Assembly (NCBI GenBank): GCA_029244925.1
Contig: JAQWQE010000007.1
Coordinates: forward strand, 1 to 35,792
Source: Gammaproteobacteria bacterium
GTDB lineage: Bacteria; Pseudomonadota; Gammaproteobacteria; Steroidobacterales; UBA11654
Direction of reading: 5' to 3'
Length of the DNA stretch: 35,792 nt
In this document: piece after piece, positions 23,672 to 31,449 of the stretch
Layout: each line of letters begins with the position of its first letter
Numbering within the stretch: position 1 is the stretch's first letter
Notes under the pieces: generated by a model
Database searches by the model: none
Told to the model about the DNA's origin: nothing
What the model saw: only the letters and a program-made list of their open reading frames with translations
Position numbers and translations under genes: made by a program

Positions 23672-23686
23672 TACATTGATTGTAAT
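23670..23686. promoter_or_regulatory. Inverted repeat at a divergent start
   Basis: ATTACA-TTGAT-TGTAAT overlaps the start codon of the minus-strand gene in the 58-base divergent gap. It could be an operator for both genes. The arms are only six bases, so the support is modest. Confidence 0.3.
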
Positions 23687-23729
23687 AAATTTAGACCAAG
23701 AAGTTTGAAAATATGTTTATAATTTCTTT

Positions 23730-24743
23730 ATGTCTTCACAAAAGATAATGAGTTCATCAAAGCTATTATTGATTTGCATTGCATTCTTTTCTATTCAATC
23801 TTGCAGTTTGATTAAGACGGACTTTAATTTTGTTAAACCCATGTATAAAGTTAAAATCATTGATGATTTATCATTGGATTTTGAAGATCTCAACAAGCAA
23901 TTACCCATCCGTATTTCTTATCCTGATACTGCAGGCAGACTTCCTGTTATTATTTTTTCCCATGGCAATGGTTCAAAGGGAGATATGTATCAGGGATTTA
24001 CTGATTACTGGGCAAGCCATGGATACTTAGTAATTCAACCCACACATATCGATTCAATTTCTCTTGGATTTGAAACCAAACGTGACAATATGAGAGAAAT
24101 GCAGAAGCAGATGCTTTACGTCACAGACACTCGAAGACAAGACATGAGTTTTATTCTTGACTCATTAGGGTTGATAGAGGAGATGGTACCTGATTTAAAA
24201 AATCGATTGGATACATCAAAATTAGTTGCAGCTGGACATTCAATGGGAGCTGCGACAGCCATGCTTGTTTCTGGAATGAAGCTAGTAAATCCAATGGATG
24301 GCACTGAAGAAAGCTCTGATGAGAATCGTTTTAAGGTTTTATTGATGATCAGCGATCCTGGAACAATGACACTGATGCCAAAAGAACCATGGAAGGGTGT
24401 TCGGATTCCAACCTTAATTTCTACTGGAACAAAAGACTTTAGTGATGTTGGGTCAAATAAAATGAAGTCACCATTTAAGTATGAGGTGCCAGAAGCACTG
24501 AAACGTTCCTTTGCTCCACATCATTATCTTTTGATAGATCAAGCCGATCATTATCTAGGAGGGCTAATTTGCAGAACCGATGTTCCTGGACCTCCTCAAC
24601 ATGAAGCTTTAAAGATTGCTGCTGAATCCAGTGTTGTTTTCTTAGATGCTTATGTTAAAAACAATAGACGTGCATTAATGTCAATTACATTTGGAGATAT
24701 GGAAAAGGCGACCAATGGCAAAGCAACATTGATTTTAAAGTAA
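23730..24743 (+). CDS. Dienelactone-hydrolase/PAF-acetylhydrolase-like lipoprotein
   Basis: A 337-residue alpha/beta-hydrolase. A hydrophobic signal ends at Cys25 in FFSIQSC, an imperfect lipobox, so it is probably a lipoprotein. FSHGNGSKGDMY is the oxyanion-region motif and GHSMGAAT carries the nucleophile Ser171; DQADHYLGG probably supplies the catalytic His. It likely hydrolyses an ester or thioester in the periplasm. A perfect TATAAT at 23718-23723 lies only six bases before this ATG, so the transcript could be leaderless, or the true start could be the in-frame ATG at 23748 (MSSSKLLLI). It is convergent with the amidohydrolase at 24792. Confidence 0.8.
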   Translation: MSSQKIMSSSKLLLICIAFFSIQSCSLIKTDFNFVKPMYKVKIIDDLSLDFEDLNKQLPIRISYPDTAGRLPVIIFSHGNGSKGDMYQGFTDYWASHGYLVIQPTHIDSISLGFETKRDNMREMQKQMLYVTDTRRQDMSFILDSLGLIEEMVPDLKNRLDTSKLVAAGHSMGAATAMLVSGMKLVNPMDGTEESSDENRFKVLLMISDPGTMTLMPKEPWKGVRIPTLISTGTKDFSDVGSNKMKSPFKYEVPEALKRSFAPHHYLLIDQADHYLGGLICRTDVPGPPQHEALKIAAESSVVFLDAYVKNNRRALMSITFGDMEKATNGKATLILK

Positions 24744-24791
24744 TATTCTTATTTCTTATAGATTTATAAGGATCGGTCTAATAAAACCCTT

Positions 24792-25811
24792 TTAGAGATC
24801 AAATAATGATTCAAAGTTTTTTCCAAGAAGCATTTCCATTTCTTCTGTTGTGTAGTTAACTTCTTGCATCGCATCTGCAAATCGATTGAGATGACTCTTT
24901 GTATAGCCAGGAAATTGAGGTCCATCAGAACCATAAATGACTTTATCAATCAGGTTATTTTTCTTAATAATGGAGAGGTATTCAGGAAGAATAGCTTCGG
25001 CTTTTCTAGCTCCCAAAGCTCCAGGTTCAAGGTAAACATTGCTATATTTTTTTACCAATGCAATGCATGAATTTAGATAAGTAAGCTCAATGTTATAACT
25101 GTCATAACCAGAATGACCCAGTATAAATTTTGTTTGAGGGTATTTCTTTATTGATTCTTCCAAGTAAACAGGATCAACATAAGGCGGTTCTCTTCGTGTA
25201 TAAGGATTAGGGCTTGTTCCTGTATGGATGTAGATAGGTTTTCCCAACCGACCGGCTATCTCATAAATGCCATCAAATCTTTTATCATCCAGTCTCATTT
25301 GCTGGTGAGCATGCGCCAACTTTATACCAAATGATTTAAATTTTAAAAGATCATTTTCTAGTTTTTTCAATTCTTTGTCTTTATTAATATTCCAATAATC
25401 AGTTCTAATACTGAAGAAACCAAACATTCGCTCAGGATGATTTTTAATTTGTTGATTAAGAAATTCATTGGATGCATTACCAGTTGTATCTGGGCTATAA
25501 ACGGCAAAGATACCGGCCCTTCTAATGCCTGCATTATCCATTTGTTTTAAAATACCTTCAGATGTTAGTCCATTACCTAACAGGGAACTCATGAGAAATT
25601 TGAATGGTTTTGGCACTCTTTCAGAATATCTTTCCTTATAGGGTTCAGTTAATGCGTCCCATGTCCCTGTGTGCAGATGCATATCAATTACATCAATTGT
25701 TTTTCCATTAACAACAAGACCATAAGATGGCTCATCATTTCCTTTAAAATAATTGATTCCTATAAATGCAATTATTATTAGTATTGAAATTCTTATAAGA
25801 TTTTTTTTCAT
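24792..25811 (-). CDS. Exported amidohydrolase-2-family TIM-barrel hydrolase
   Basis: A 339-residue protein with an N-terminal hydrophobic anchor (about 5-23) and an amidohydrolase TIM barrel. Visible metal-site elements are DMHLHTG (the H-x-H of strand 1), YIHTG, FILGHSG and the strand-8 aspartate in IYGSDGPQFPG. This pattern belongs to the ACMSD-like amidohydrolase-2 group, which includes decarboxylases and hydrolases. Most members are cytoplasmic, so the membrane anchor is notable. It follows the copy-2 hydrolase on the same strand, with a hidden 29-codon ORF in between. The substrate is unknown. Confidence 0.83.
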   Translation of the reverse strand: MKKNLIRISILIIIAFIGINYFKGNDEPSYGLVVNGKTIDVIDMHLHTGTWDALTEPYKERYSERVPKPFKFLMSSLLGNGLTSEGILKQMDNAGIRRAGIFAVYSPDTTGNASNEFLNQQIKNHPERMFGFFSIRTDYWNINKDKELKKLENDLLKFKSFGIKLAHAHQQMRLDDKRFDGIYEIAGRLGKPIYIHTGTSPNPYTRREPPYVDPVYLEESIKKYPQTKFILGHSGYDSYNIELTYLNSCIALVKKYSNVYLEPGALGARKAEAILPEYLSIIKKNNLIDKVIYGSDGPQFPGYTKSHLNRFADAMQEVNYTTEEMEMLLGKNFESLFDL

Positions 25812-25834
25812 ATACGTTTAGTTTCTAATAAATT

Positions 25835-25924
25835 TCATAAGAATTCAAAAAACCCTATAGCCATACCAATAGCTAAAACAATAATGATCCATTTCAATAC
25901 TTTTTTTAATAGGAATTTAATCAT
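25835..25924 (-). CDS. Hidden 29-residue membrane ORF, possible hydrolase N-terminal remnant
   Basis: This short minus-strand ORF starts with ATGA overlapping the stop of the copy-2 hydrolase (25921-25923). It encodes a lysine-rich start and one membrane segment; the first residues are MIKFLLKKVLKWIIIVLAIG. That resembles the N-terminus of the copy-1 hydrolase (MIKLIFKKTFKWIGIALVLI) much more than copy 2. It is either a remnant of a third paralogue, truncated after its anchor, or a real small membrane protein. Its TGA overlaps another ATG opening a six-codon ORF (MKFIRN). Confidence 0.5.
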   Translation of the reverse strand: MIKFLLKKVLKWIIIVLAIGMAIGFFEFL

Positions 25925-27102
25925 GGGTTGTTTTGATTTATTCCTTTACTGATTGTGTTTACCAAGAATGAATCATCCCATTCCATCTGAATGTCACCAG
26001 TTCTAACGATGACCAGTTTTTTTGATGGAACAATATATACTCTTTGGCCACCAAAGCCATCAAGATATATAACATCGTTATCAATAAAAGGCTCCTTATG
26101 AAAGGCAGTTGCACTACTTTTTCTATTGTATGCTCTTCTTTCATTATGCTCTGTACCTAACCAAGTTAGATAACCATAGTTTGGATTTAGTTTTGATGGT
26201 GTAGTCATTTGATCTATCCATGTAGTAGATACAATTTGTTGATTATTCACTGTTCCTTTGTTGAGAATCAGTAAACCAACTCTCAGCCAATCTCTTGCTG
26301 TTGCATCAAGGCAGCAGAAGACTCTAGGCATTTTTGTAACTTCAGAATCTAGGAAAATAAAAGCATCATCTTGTGCAATTTTTTGCCATAAGTTTTCTGA
26401 TAGATATTTAGAATATCGAAATCCTGTTGATCGCTCCAAGAGTAGGCCAAGATTTTGGGGGTTAACTCCATTATAAGCAAACTCCTGATCAGGGATTTGA
26501 ACGCTCATTTGATTAACCGTTGATTGAGTTATTTGATCACCAACCACTAATTGATTCAAATCACTCAAAGGATGAAAGGAAAATGTAGGGAAATCAATTC
26601 CACTTACTTGTTGTAACATTTGCCTAATAGTAATATTTTTTCGTTCATCATTAGCCCACTCAGTAATATAATTAGAGGCAAAAACATCAACATCTTTTAT
26701 ATAGCCTTGATCTATTGCTATACCAATGAGGATTGCTAAGACTGTTTTATGCATAGAAGCTGTACTTGAATTATGATTTTTTGAATAACCATCAAAATAA
26801 TGTTCGAGTTGTAAAGTATCTTGATGAAAAATAAGTAAAGCATGTGAATTATTTTCTTTAGCAAAGCTAATTGACTCATTAAAAGCATCCTGACTGATCA
26901 TAGATTGTTGTAAAGTATTATCTATTGGGATTCCCTTACCAGAAATAATTTTTTCAGGTATGCCTGGACTCTTACCAATAATAACCCCTCCCAATCTACT
27001 TATTACTAATGGGTTTTGGATATAGAGGTAGCTGATATAAATGATCAGGCAAGCCATTAAAAGCAGGGTGAAACTAAAAATGAATTTTAATACCTTTTTC
27101 AT
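25921..27102 (-). CDS. Serine hydrolase, class C beta-lactamase/EstB/NylB fold (copy 2)
   Basis: A 393-residue paralogue of the hydrolase at 21912-23111, anchored by an N-terminal membrane segment (about 6-28). The S-x-x-K motif is Ser116-MHK119. Aligning by the following ER-x-S/T-G, the Y-x-N site reads Tyr-Asn-Gly, so here the Tyr is kept but the Asn position is Gly, the reverse of copy 1. The C-terminal GFGGQRVYIVPSKKLVIVRTG is shared. A 20-base hairpin sits 17 bases upstream of the ATG. The stop overlaps a hidden 29-codon ORF. Substrate unknown; true beta-lactamase activity is not implied. Confidence 0.84.
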   Translation of the reverse strand: MKKVLKFIFSFTLLLMACLIIYISYLYIQNPLVISRLGGVIIGKSPGIPEKIISGKGIPIDNTLQQSMISQDAFNESISFAKENNSHALLIFHQDTLQLEHYFDGYSKNHNSSTASMHKTVLAILIGIAIDQGYIKDVDVFASNYITEWANDERKNITIRQMLQQVSGIDFPTFSFHPLSDLNQLVVGDQITQSTVNQMSVQIPDQEFAYNGVNPQNLGLLLERSTGFRYSKYLSENLWQKIAQDDAFIFLDSEVTKMPRVFCCLDATARDWLRVGLLILNKGTVNNQQIVSTTWIDQMTTPSKLNPNYGYLTWLGTEHNERRAYNRKSSATAFHKEPFIDNDVIYLDGFGGQRVYIVPSKKLVIVRTGDIQMEWDDSFLVNTISKGINQNNP

Positions 27103-27118
27103 AATTTACATTAAATCA

Positions 27119-27138
27119 TATCTTAAAATCTTAAGATA
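27119..27138 (-). promoter_or_regulatory. Perfect 8-bp hairpin between cysK and the copy-2 hydrolase
   Basis: TATCTTAA and TTAAGATA flank a 4-base loop (AATC on the plus strand). On the minus strand it follows cysK by about 50 bases and is followed by TGATTTAATG, which is only weakly T-rich. It may be a weak cysK terminator or a 5'-leader/operator element of the hydrolase gene. Confidence 0.4.
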
Positions 27139-27189
27139 ATGAGTCTTTCAAATGCGATGTAATTTATTTAGAGAATAGAGGTCGTTTGA

Positions 27190-28143
27190 TTATTGTTTTT
27201 CTAGCCAATCGTCATCACTTTCCTCGGTAATATTTGCAAAAAGTGGTGAGGATAAGTACCTTTCACCAGTATCCGGTAGCATGACACAGAATGTACTATT
27301 TTTATCAGCTTTTTCAGCCACTCTTAATGCACCATTCATTGTTGCTCCTCCAGAGATACCACAAAATATACCCTCATTTTTTGCAAGCTCTTGAGCGGTA
27401 GCGATGGATTCATCATCATCAACAGTGATTATTTCATCGACGATGTTTTTATTCAGTACCCCTGGAATAAAATCAGGGGTCCATCCTTGAATCTTATGTG
27501 GTTGCCATTCTTTTCCTGACAGTAAAGAAGCCTTATCAGGTTCAATAGCGATAATATTGATATTTGGCCTTGCTAATTTTAATACTTCACCTGTGCCAGT
27601 AATGGTTCCGCCAGTTCCCCAACCACTAACAAAATAATCTAAATCCTTGCCTGCAAAATCATTCAATATTTCGGGTGCCGTGGTGTTTCTATGGTAAGCA
27701 GGATTAGCTGGATTTTCAAACTGATTCGCTAGAAACCAACCATATTTTTTAGCGAGATCTTCAGCTTTCTTGACCATGCCAGTTCCTCGCTCTGCTGCTG
27801 GAGTTAGAATTACCTTTGCACCAAGTGCTTTCATAATTTTTCTTCTTTCAATAGAGAATGTTTCCACCATGGTTGCAACAAAAGGGTAACCTTTTGCAGC
27901 ACAAACCATAGCCAATGCTATTCCAGTATTTCCTGAGGTTGCCTCGATTACCGTTTGACCTGGTTTTAAGGCGCCACTCTCTTCAGCATCCTGTATTACT
28001 GCTATTGCAAGTCGATCTTTCACCGATGCCAATGGATTAAAAGCCTCACACTTAACATAGATATTTTGATCTTGTGGTCCCATTGAATTAATTTTTACAA
28101 TCGGGGTATTTCCAATCGTTTCAAGAATATTGTTGTAGAGCAT
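27190..28143 (-). CDS. cysK: Cysteine synthase (O-acetylserine sulfhydrylase)
   Basis: A 317-residue cytoplasmic PLP enzyme making cysteine from O-acetylserine and sulfide. Lys42 in ASVKDRLA is the Schiff-base lysine; TSGNTGIALA is the substrate/PLP loop; GWGTGGTITGTGEVL binds the PLP phosphate; and GISGGATMNGAL and GERYLSSPLF complete the fold. Length and the C-terminal motif favour CysK over CysM, although the two are close. It is divergent from metX across a 138-base gap holding a perfect palindrome. Together with metX and the cysB-like gene it forms a sulfur assimilation group. Confidence 0.9.
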   Translation of the reverse strand: MLYNNILETIGNTPIVKINSMGPQDQNIYVKCEAFNPLASVKDRLAIAVIQDAEESGALKPGQTVIEATSGNTGIALAMVCAAKGYPFVATMVETFSIERRKIMKALGAKVILTPAAERGTGMVKKAEDLAKKYGWFLANQFENPANPAYHRNTTAPEILNDFAGKDLDYFVSGWGTGGTITGTGEVLKLARPNINIIAIEPDKASLLSGKEWQPHKIQGWTPDFIPGVLNKNIVDEIITVDDDESIATAQELAKNEGIFCGISGGATMNGALRVAEKADKNSTFCVMLPDTGERYLSSPLFANITEESDDDWLEKQ

Positions 28144-28210
28144 ATTATTTTCTTAGTGTATTAATAGTTTTGTGCTATTTTAATATTAATTTAAGCCTCT
28201 CCTTACACTT

Positions 28211-28222
28211 TTTAGATCTAAA
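28211..28222. promoter_or_regulatory. Perfect 12-base palindrome between cysK and metX
   Basis: TTTAGATCTAAA lies in the middle of the divergent cysK/metX gap. Its core TAGATCTA resembles a MetJ half-box (AGACGTCT) only loosely and exists as a single copy, whereas MetJ needs tandem boxes. It is a candidate operator controlling both genes. Confidence 0.35.
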
Positions 28223-28281
28223 TATATAACCATTTATTTGGTTAATTAATTGATCCCTAATGGATAATATCCCATATCACT

Positions 28282-29376
28282 ATGAAGAAAGTATCAGTAC
28301 AGAATTATTCAATGCAATCCAAGCTTGAATTGAAAAATGGAGAAATTCTGATTTCTCCTAATATCGCTTATGAAACTTGGGGAAATTTAAATGCTGATTT
28401 ATCCAATGCCATACTCATCACTACTGGTCTTTCCCCTTCATCGCATGCCGCATCAAATGAACACGATAGTCAGAAGGGTTGGTGGGAAAAACTGATAGGA
28501 CCAAATAAAGCGATTGATACGAATCAATTTTTTGTCATCTGTGCAAATTCATTAGGCAGTTGTTTTGGCTCAACTGGTCCATCCAGTATTAATCCTAAAA
28601 CGAATCAGCCCTATAAACTTTTGTTTCCTAAGTTATCAATTGAAGACATTGCTTCTAGTTTGATAAGACTGACCAATCACTTGGGAATCAAGCAACTGCA
28701 TACTATTGTAGGACCTTCCATGGGAGGAATGACAGCATTGAGCATCGTCAAGCAATCACCAGAAATTGCCAAACAAATGATTCTTATATCCACTTCAACT
28801 TCATCTAGACCTTTCTCTATAGCTTTAAGATCATTACAAAGAAAGATGATTACCTCAGATCCTGCTTGGAAAAATGGCGACTATGATCTTGCTGATCTTC
28901 CATTAGAGGGTATGCGTTTAGCAAGATTTCTTGGAATGGTTACTTATCGCTCTCCTGAAGAATGGAATCAGCGATTTGGAAGAGAACTGATAGAAAATAT
29001 CGCAACTAATGCGAGTCTATTTGATAATACATTTCAAGTAGAAGATTACTTGCATAATCGTTCAGATGATTTTATTAAAAATTTCGACCCCAATTCATAC
29101 CTCTATCTTTCAAGAGCTATTGATTTATTTGATGTGATGGATGAGAGCAATTCTTTACCAGAAGAATTTAAACAAACCACTTTAAAGAAGATCAAAATTA
29201 TTGGTGTCAATTCAGATTATATTTTTCCTTTTGAATGTCAAAAGGAGCTCAATGAGAAATTTTTATTATCAGGTATTGAGAGTGAATTGATAAAATTACA
29301 ATCAATACAAGGGCATGATTCATTTTTAGTCGACGATCTCAATTTTGGTAAAGCCATATTTAAATTTCTCCAATAA
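28282..29376 (+). CDS. metX: Homoserine O-acyltransferase MetX
   Basis: A 364-residue alpha/beta-hydrolase-fold acyltransferase that activates homoserine with an acyl-CoA for methionine synthesis. Visible hallmarks are NAILITTGLSPSSHAA, CANSLGSCFGSTGPSSINP, the nucleophile elbow VGPSMGGMTAL, SDYIFP with the catalytic Asp, and GHDSFLVD with the catalytic His. Gammaproteobacterial MetX proteins may use succinyl-CoA rather than acetyl-CoA; sequence inspection cannot settle this here. It is divergent from cysK and followed, after a 100-base regulatory gap, by the cysB-like regulator. Confidence 0.92.
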   Translation: MKKVSVQNYSMQSKLELKNGEILISPNIAYETWGNLNADLSNAILITTGLSPSSHAASNEHDSQKGWWEKLIGPNKAIDTNQFFVICANSLGSCFGSTGPSSINPKTNQPYKLLFPKLSIEDIASSLIRLTNHLGIKQLHTIVGPSMGGMTALSIVKQSPEIAKQMILISTSTSSRPFSIALRSLQRKMITSDPAWKNGDYDLADLPLEGMRLARFLGMVTYRSPEEWNQRFGRELIENIATNASLFDNTFQVEDYLHNRSDDFIKNFDPNSYLYLSRAIDLFDVMDESNSLPEEFKQTTLKKIKIIGVNSDYIFPFECQKELNEKFLLSGIESELIKLQSIQGHDSFLVDDLNFGKAIFKFLQ

Positions 29377-29410
29377 ATTAATTTTTCCTTTATAACGTAA
29401 AATTATATCT

Positions 29411-29437
29411 AGATTGATAAACACAATCTTATATAAT
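29411..29437 (+). promoter_or_regulatory. LysR-type box and -10 element before the cysB-like gene
   Basis: AGATTG-ATAAACA-CAATCT (29411-29429) is a perfect 6-base inverted repeat containing TTGATAAACACAA, which fits the T-N11-A pattern of LysR-type operators. A perfect TATAAT follows at 29432-29437. Operator and -10 element adjoin, as expected for autorepression. Confidence 0.45.
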
Positions 29438-29476
29438 GTATGGTTATAATAAATTTTAAATAAAATCGATTTAATT

Positions 29477-30478
29477 ATGACACTTACTCAGTTTAAATAT
29501 CTAGTCTCAGTCATGGAGAATAAGCTCAATATTAGTCTTGCTGCTGATAGCTCCAATACCAGCCAGCCAGGGATTAGCAAACAAATTAAGTTACTTGAAG
29601 AAGAGTTGGGAGCTTATATTTTTGTTCGAAAAGGTAAAAAATTGACAGGCATTACTCCATTTGGCGAAGAAGTGGCTTACTATGCTAAGAAAATTCTCCA
29701 AGATGTTAGTAATATTAGACTTCTCAGTAATCAAATTTCATCTGTGAATGAAGGCATACTCACAATTGCTACCACTAATGCCCAAGCACGTTACATCCTT
29801 CCAGAAATAATAAAGACTTTTAAACAGGATTACCCAAAAGTAAAACTAGAACTAAAGCTGGGTTCGTCCATCCAGATTAAGGAAATGATATTAAACAATG
29901 AAGTAGATTTAGCAATAGCAACTGATTTTGATAATCTTAATAATGAGGTGATTTTATTACCTATTTATGATTGGTTTAATGCAATTATTGCTCCTCTTGA
30001 TCATCCTATTAAGAAAGATCTAAAAAAATTAACCATTCAAAGACTCGCCAAAGAACCCCTGGTTACTTATGCTTTTAGCGTTGGGCCCGATACTTCATTT
30101 ACTGAAACATTCAAGCAAAATAAACTAGAAGCCAATATTGTATTTGCTGCTCGAGACGCAGACATTATAAAAACTTATGTAAAAATGGGTATGGGTGTTG
30201 GTGTGATTTCTGGAATGGCATACGAGTGTGATGATCATGAAAGCTTTTTAGCAGTAAGCGGGGAGAATATTTTTCCAAAGTGCACCACATATTTTGGTTT
30301 CAGGAGAGGTACGTTATTGAGTCAATTTTCCATTAGCTTTATCAATTTATTGGCTGCCCATCTGACACCTAAAATAATTCTGAAAGCCAGTGAATCTAAA
30401 TCACAAGAAGATGTTAATATGCTATTTGATGCTATCAATTTACCTGTAATGGGTGGATGCGATCAGATAAATATTTAA
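29477..30478 (+). CDS. cysB: CysB-like LysR-family regulator
   Basis: A 333-residue transcription factor. The N-terminal helix-turn-helix (FKYLVSVMENKLNISLAADSS then SQPGISKQIKLLEEELGAYIFVRKGK) is the CysB type, with its characteristic long linker between helices. A LysR substrate-binding domain follows: TIATTNAQARYILPEIIKTF, DLAIATDFD and VKMGMGVGVISGMAYE. CysB activates cysteine biosynthesis genes in response to N-acetylserine or O-acetylserine, which fits the neighbouring cysK and metX. A LysR-type palindrome precedes it. The extent of its regulon cannot be judged here. A related Cbl-like regulator of sulfonate use is the main alternative. Confidence 0.85.
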   Translation: MTLTQFKYLVSVMENKLNISLAADSSNTSQPGISKQIKLLEEELGAYIFVRKGKKLTGITPFGEEVAYYAKKILQDVSNIRLLSNQISSVNEGILTIATTNAQARYILPEIIKTFKQDYPKVKLELKLGSSIQIKEMILNNEVDLAIATDFDNLNNEVILLPIYDWFNAIIAPLDHPIKKDLKKLTIQRLAKEPLVTYAFSVGPDTSFTETFKQNKLEANIVFAARDADIIKTYVKMGMGVGVISGMAYECDDHESFLAVSGENIFPKCTTYFGFRRGTLLSQFSISFINLLAAHLTPKIILKASESKSQEDVNMLFDAINLPVMGGCDQINI

Positions 30479-30481
30479 TTA

Positions 30482-31381
30482 TTGGCAATTATTTTGATTA
30501 ACAATAAAACTGTTTATCAGGCCATTGCCTGCATGCTCTTTGCAGTGTTTTTAATGGTGACTCTAGATGTAATTGCAAAACATTTACTGATCAAATATTC
30601 AGTCGTACAAATGACCTTCCTAAGAGGATTATTTTCATTGGTTATTCTAGGTGCTATAGGCGTTATAAGGAGTGGTAAAAATATTTTTAGAACACAGAAT
30701 CCTCAATGGCACTTGGCAAGAACGATACTGATGGTTCTATCAACATTTACTTTTTTCACAGCGCTCAAATTGCTTCCATTAGTTAATGTGATGGTTATAG
30801 TTTTCATTGCACCAATTATCATTGCAGCTTTATCAGGACCTTTGTTAGGGGAAAAAGTAGGACCTTGGCGTTGGTCTGCTGTAATGGTCGGTTTTATAGG
30901 AGTATTGGTAGTATTACAGCCCAGCTCAGAATTTAGTTTAACGGGAACCATTTATGCTCTGATTGGTGTTATAACCTATGCATTGCTTTCTCTGACTTCA
31001 AGAAAATTATCAAAACAAGAATCCGCTTTTAATTTAAGTTTTTATGTTTTCTTTGGCCCAACAATATTGGGTGGTATCAGCAGTTATTTTAGCTGGGTAC
31101 AGCCTAATCAATTTGATTGGCTGTTGTTTATGTTGTGCGGATTAGTTGGCGGCGCTGCCTTCATTTTTTTCAACATAGCGTTTCAAAAAGCAGAAGCCTC
31201 CCTGTTAACCACTTTTGAATATACAGGATTAATTTGGGCTTCATTAGCCGGTTACTTTATCTTTAATGAGGCTGTTGATTCAAAAATTTGGCTCGGAGCT
31301 CTGATCATAATAATTGGTGGAATAATTATTGTATATCGAGAGTCATTATCACTAAAATCAAGTGAGAATTCTAATCCTTAA
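30482..31381 (+). CDS. EamA-family (DMT) transporter
   Basis: A 299-residue inner-membrane protein with ten predicted hydrophobic segments in two EamA repeats. Motifs such as FLRGLFSLVILG in segment two, FIAPIIIAALSGPLLGEKVGPWRW and the repeat-two end YTGLIWASLAGYFIFNEAVDSKIWLGALIIIIGG are typical of RhaT/EamA metabolite exporters. The start is uncertain: TTG at 30482 gives a short hydrophilic N-terminus before the first segment, while the first ATG at 30533 would begin inside it. It lies three bases after the cysB-like gene, so the pair is probably cotranscribed. In E. coli EamA exports cysteine and O-acetylserine; a similar role here is inference. Confidence 0.82.
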   Translation: MAIILINNKTVYQAIACMLFAVFLMVTLDVIAKHLLIKYSVVQMTFLRGLFSLVILGAIGVIRSGKNIFRTQNPQWHLARTILMVLSTFTFFTALKLLPLVNVMVIVFIAPIIIAALSGPLLGEKVGPWRWSAVMVGFIGVLVVLQPSSEFSLTGTIYALIGVITYALLSLTSRKLSKQESAFNLSFYVFFGPTILGGISSYFSWVQPNQFDWLLFMLCGLVGGAAFIFFNIAFQKAEASLLTTFEYTGLIWASLAGYFIFNEAVDSKIWLGALIIIIGGIIIVYRESLSLKSSENSNP

Positions 31382-31449
31382 AAGGATATAATTTTAATTA
31401 AATTTAACAACACCCCTTTTACAATTTAAACAGTTTAGGACATCACACA

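Noticed and set aside
24755-24770. CTTATA-GATT-TATAAG hairpin as a terminator between convergent genes
   Set aside because: The stem is six weak AT-rich pairs and no T-run follows on either strand.
21912-27102. Antibiotic-resistance beta-lactamases
   Set aside because: Both proteins are membrane-anchored, have altered Y-x-N sites and resemble the EstB/NylB group, so resistance is not supported.
28144-28281. SAM or other riboswitch before metX
   Set aside because: The leader is short and AT-rich with only one five-pair stem (AACCA/TGGTT); no multi-helix conserved core is visible.
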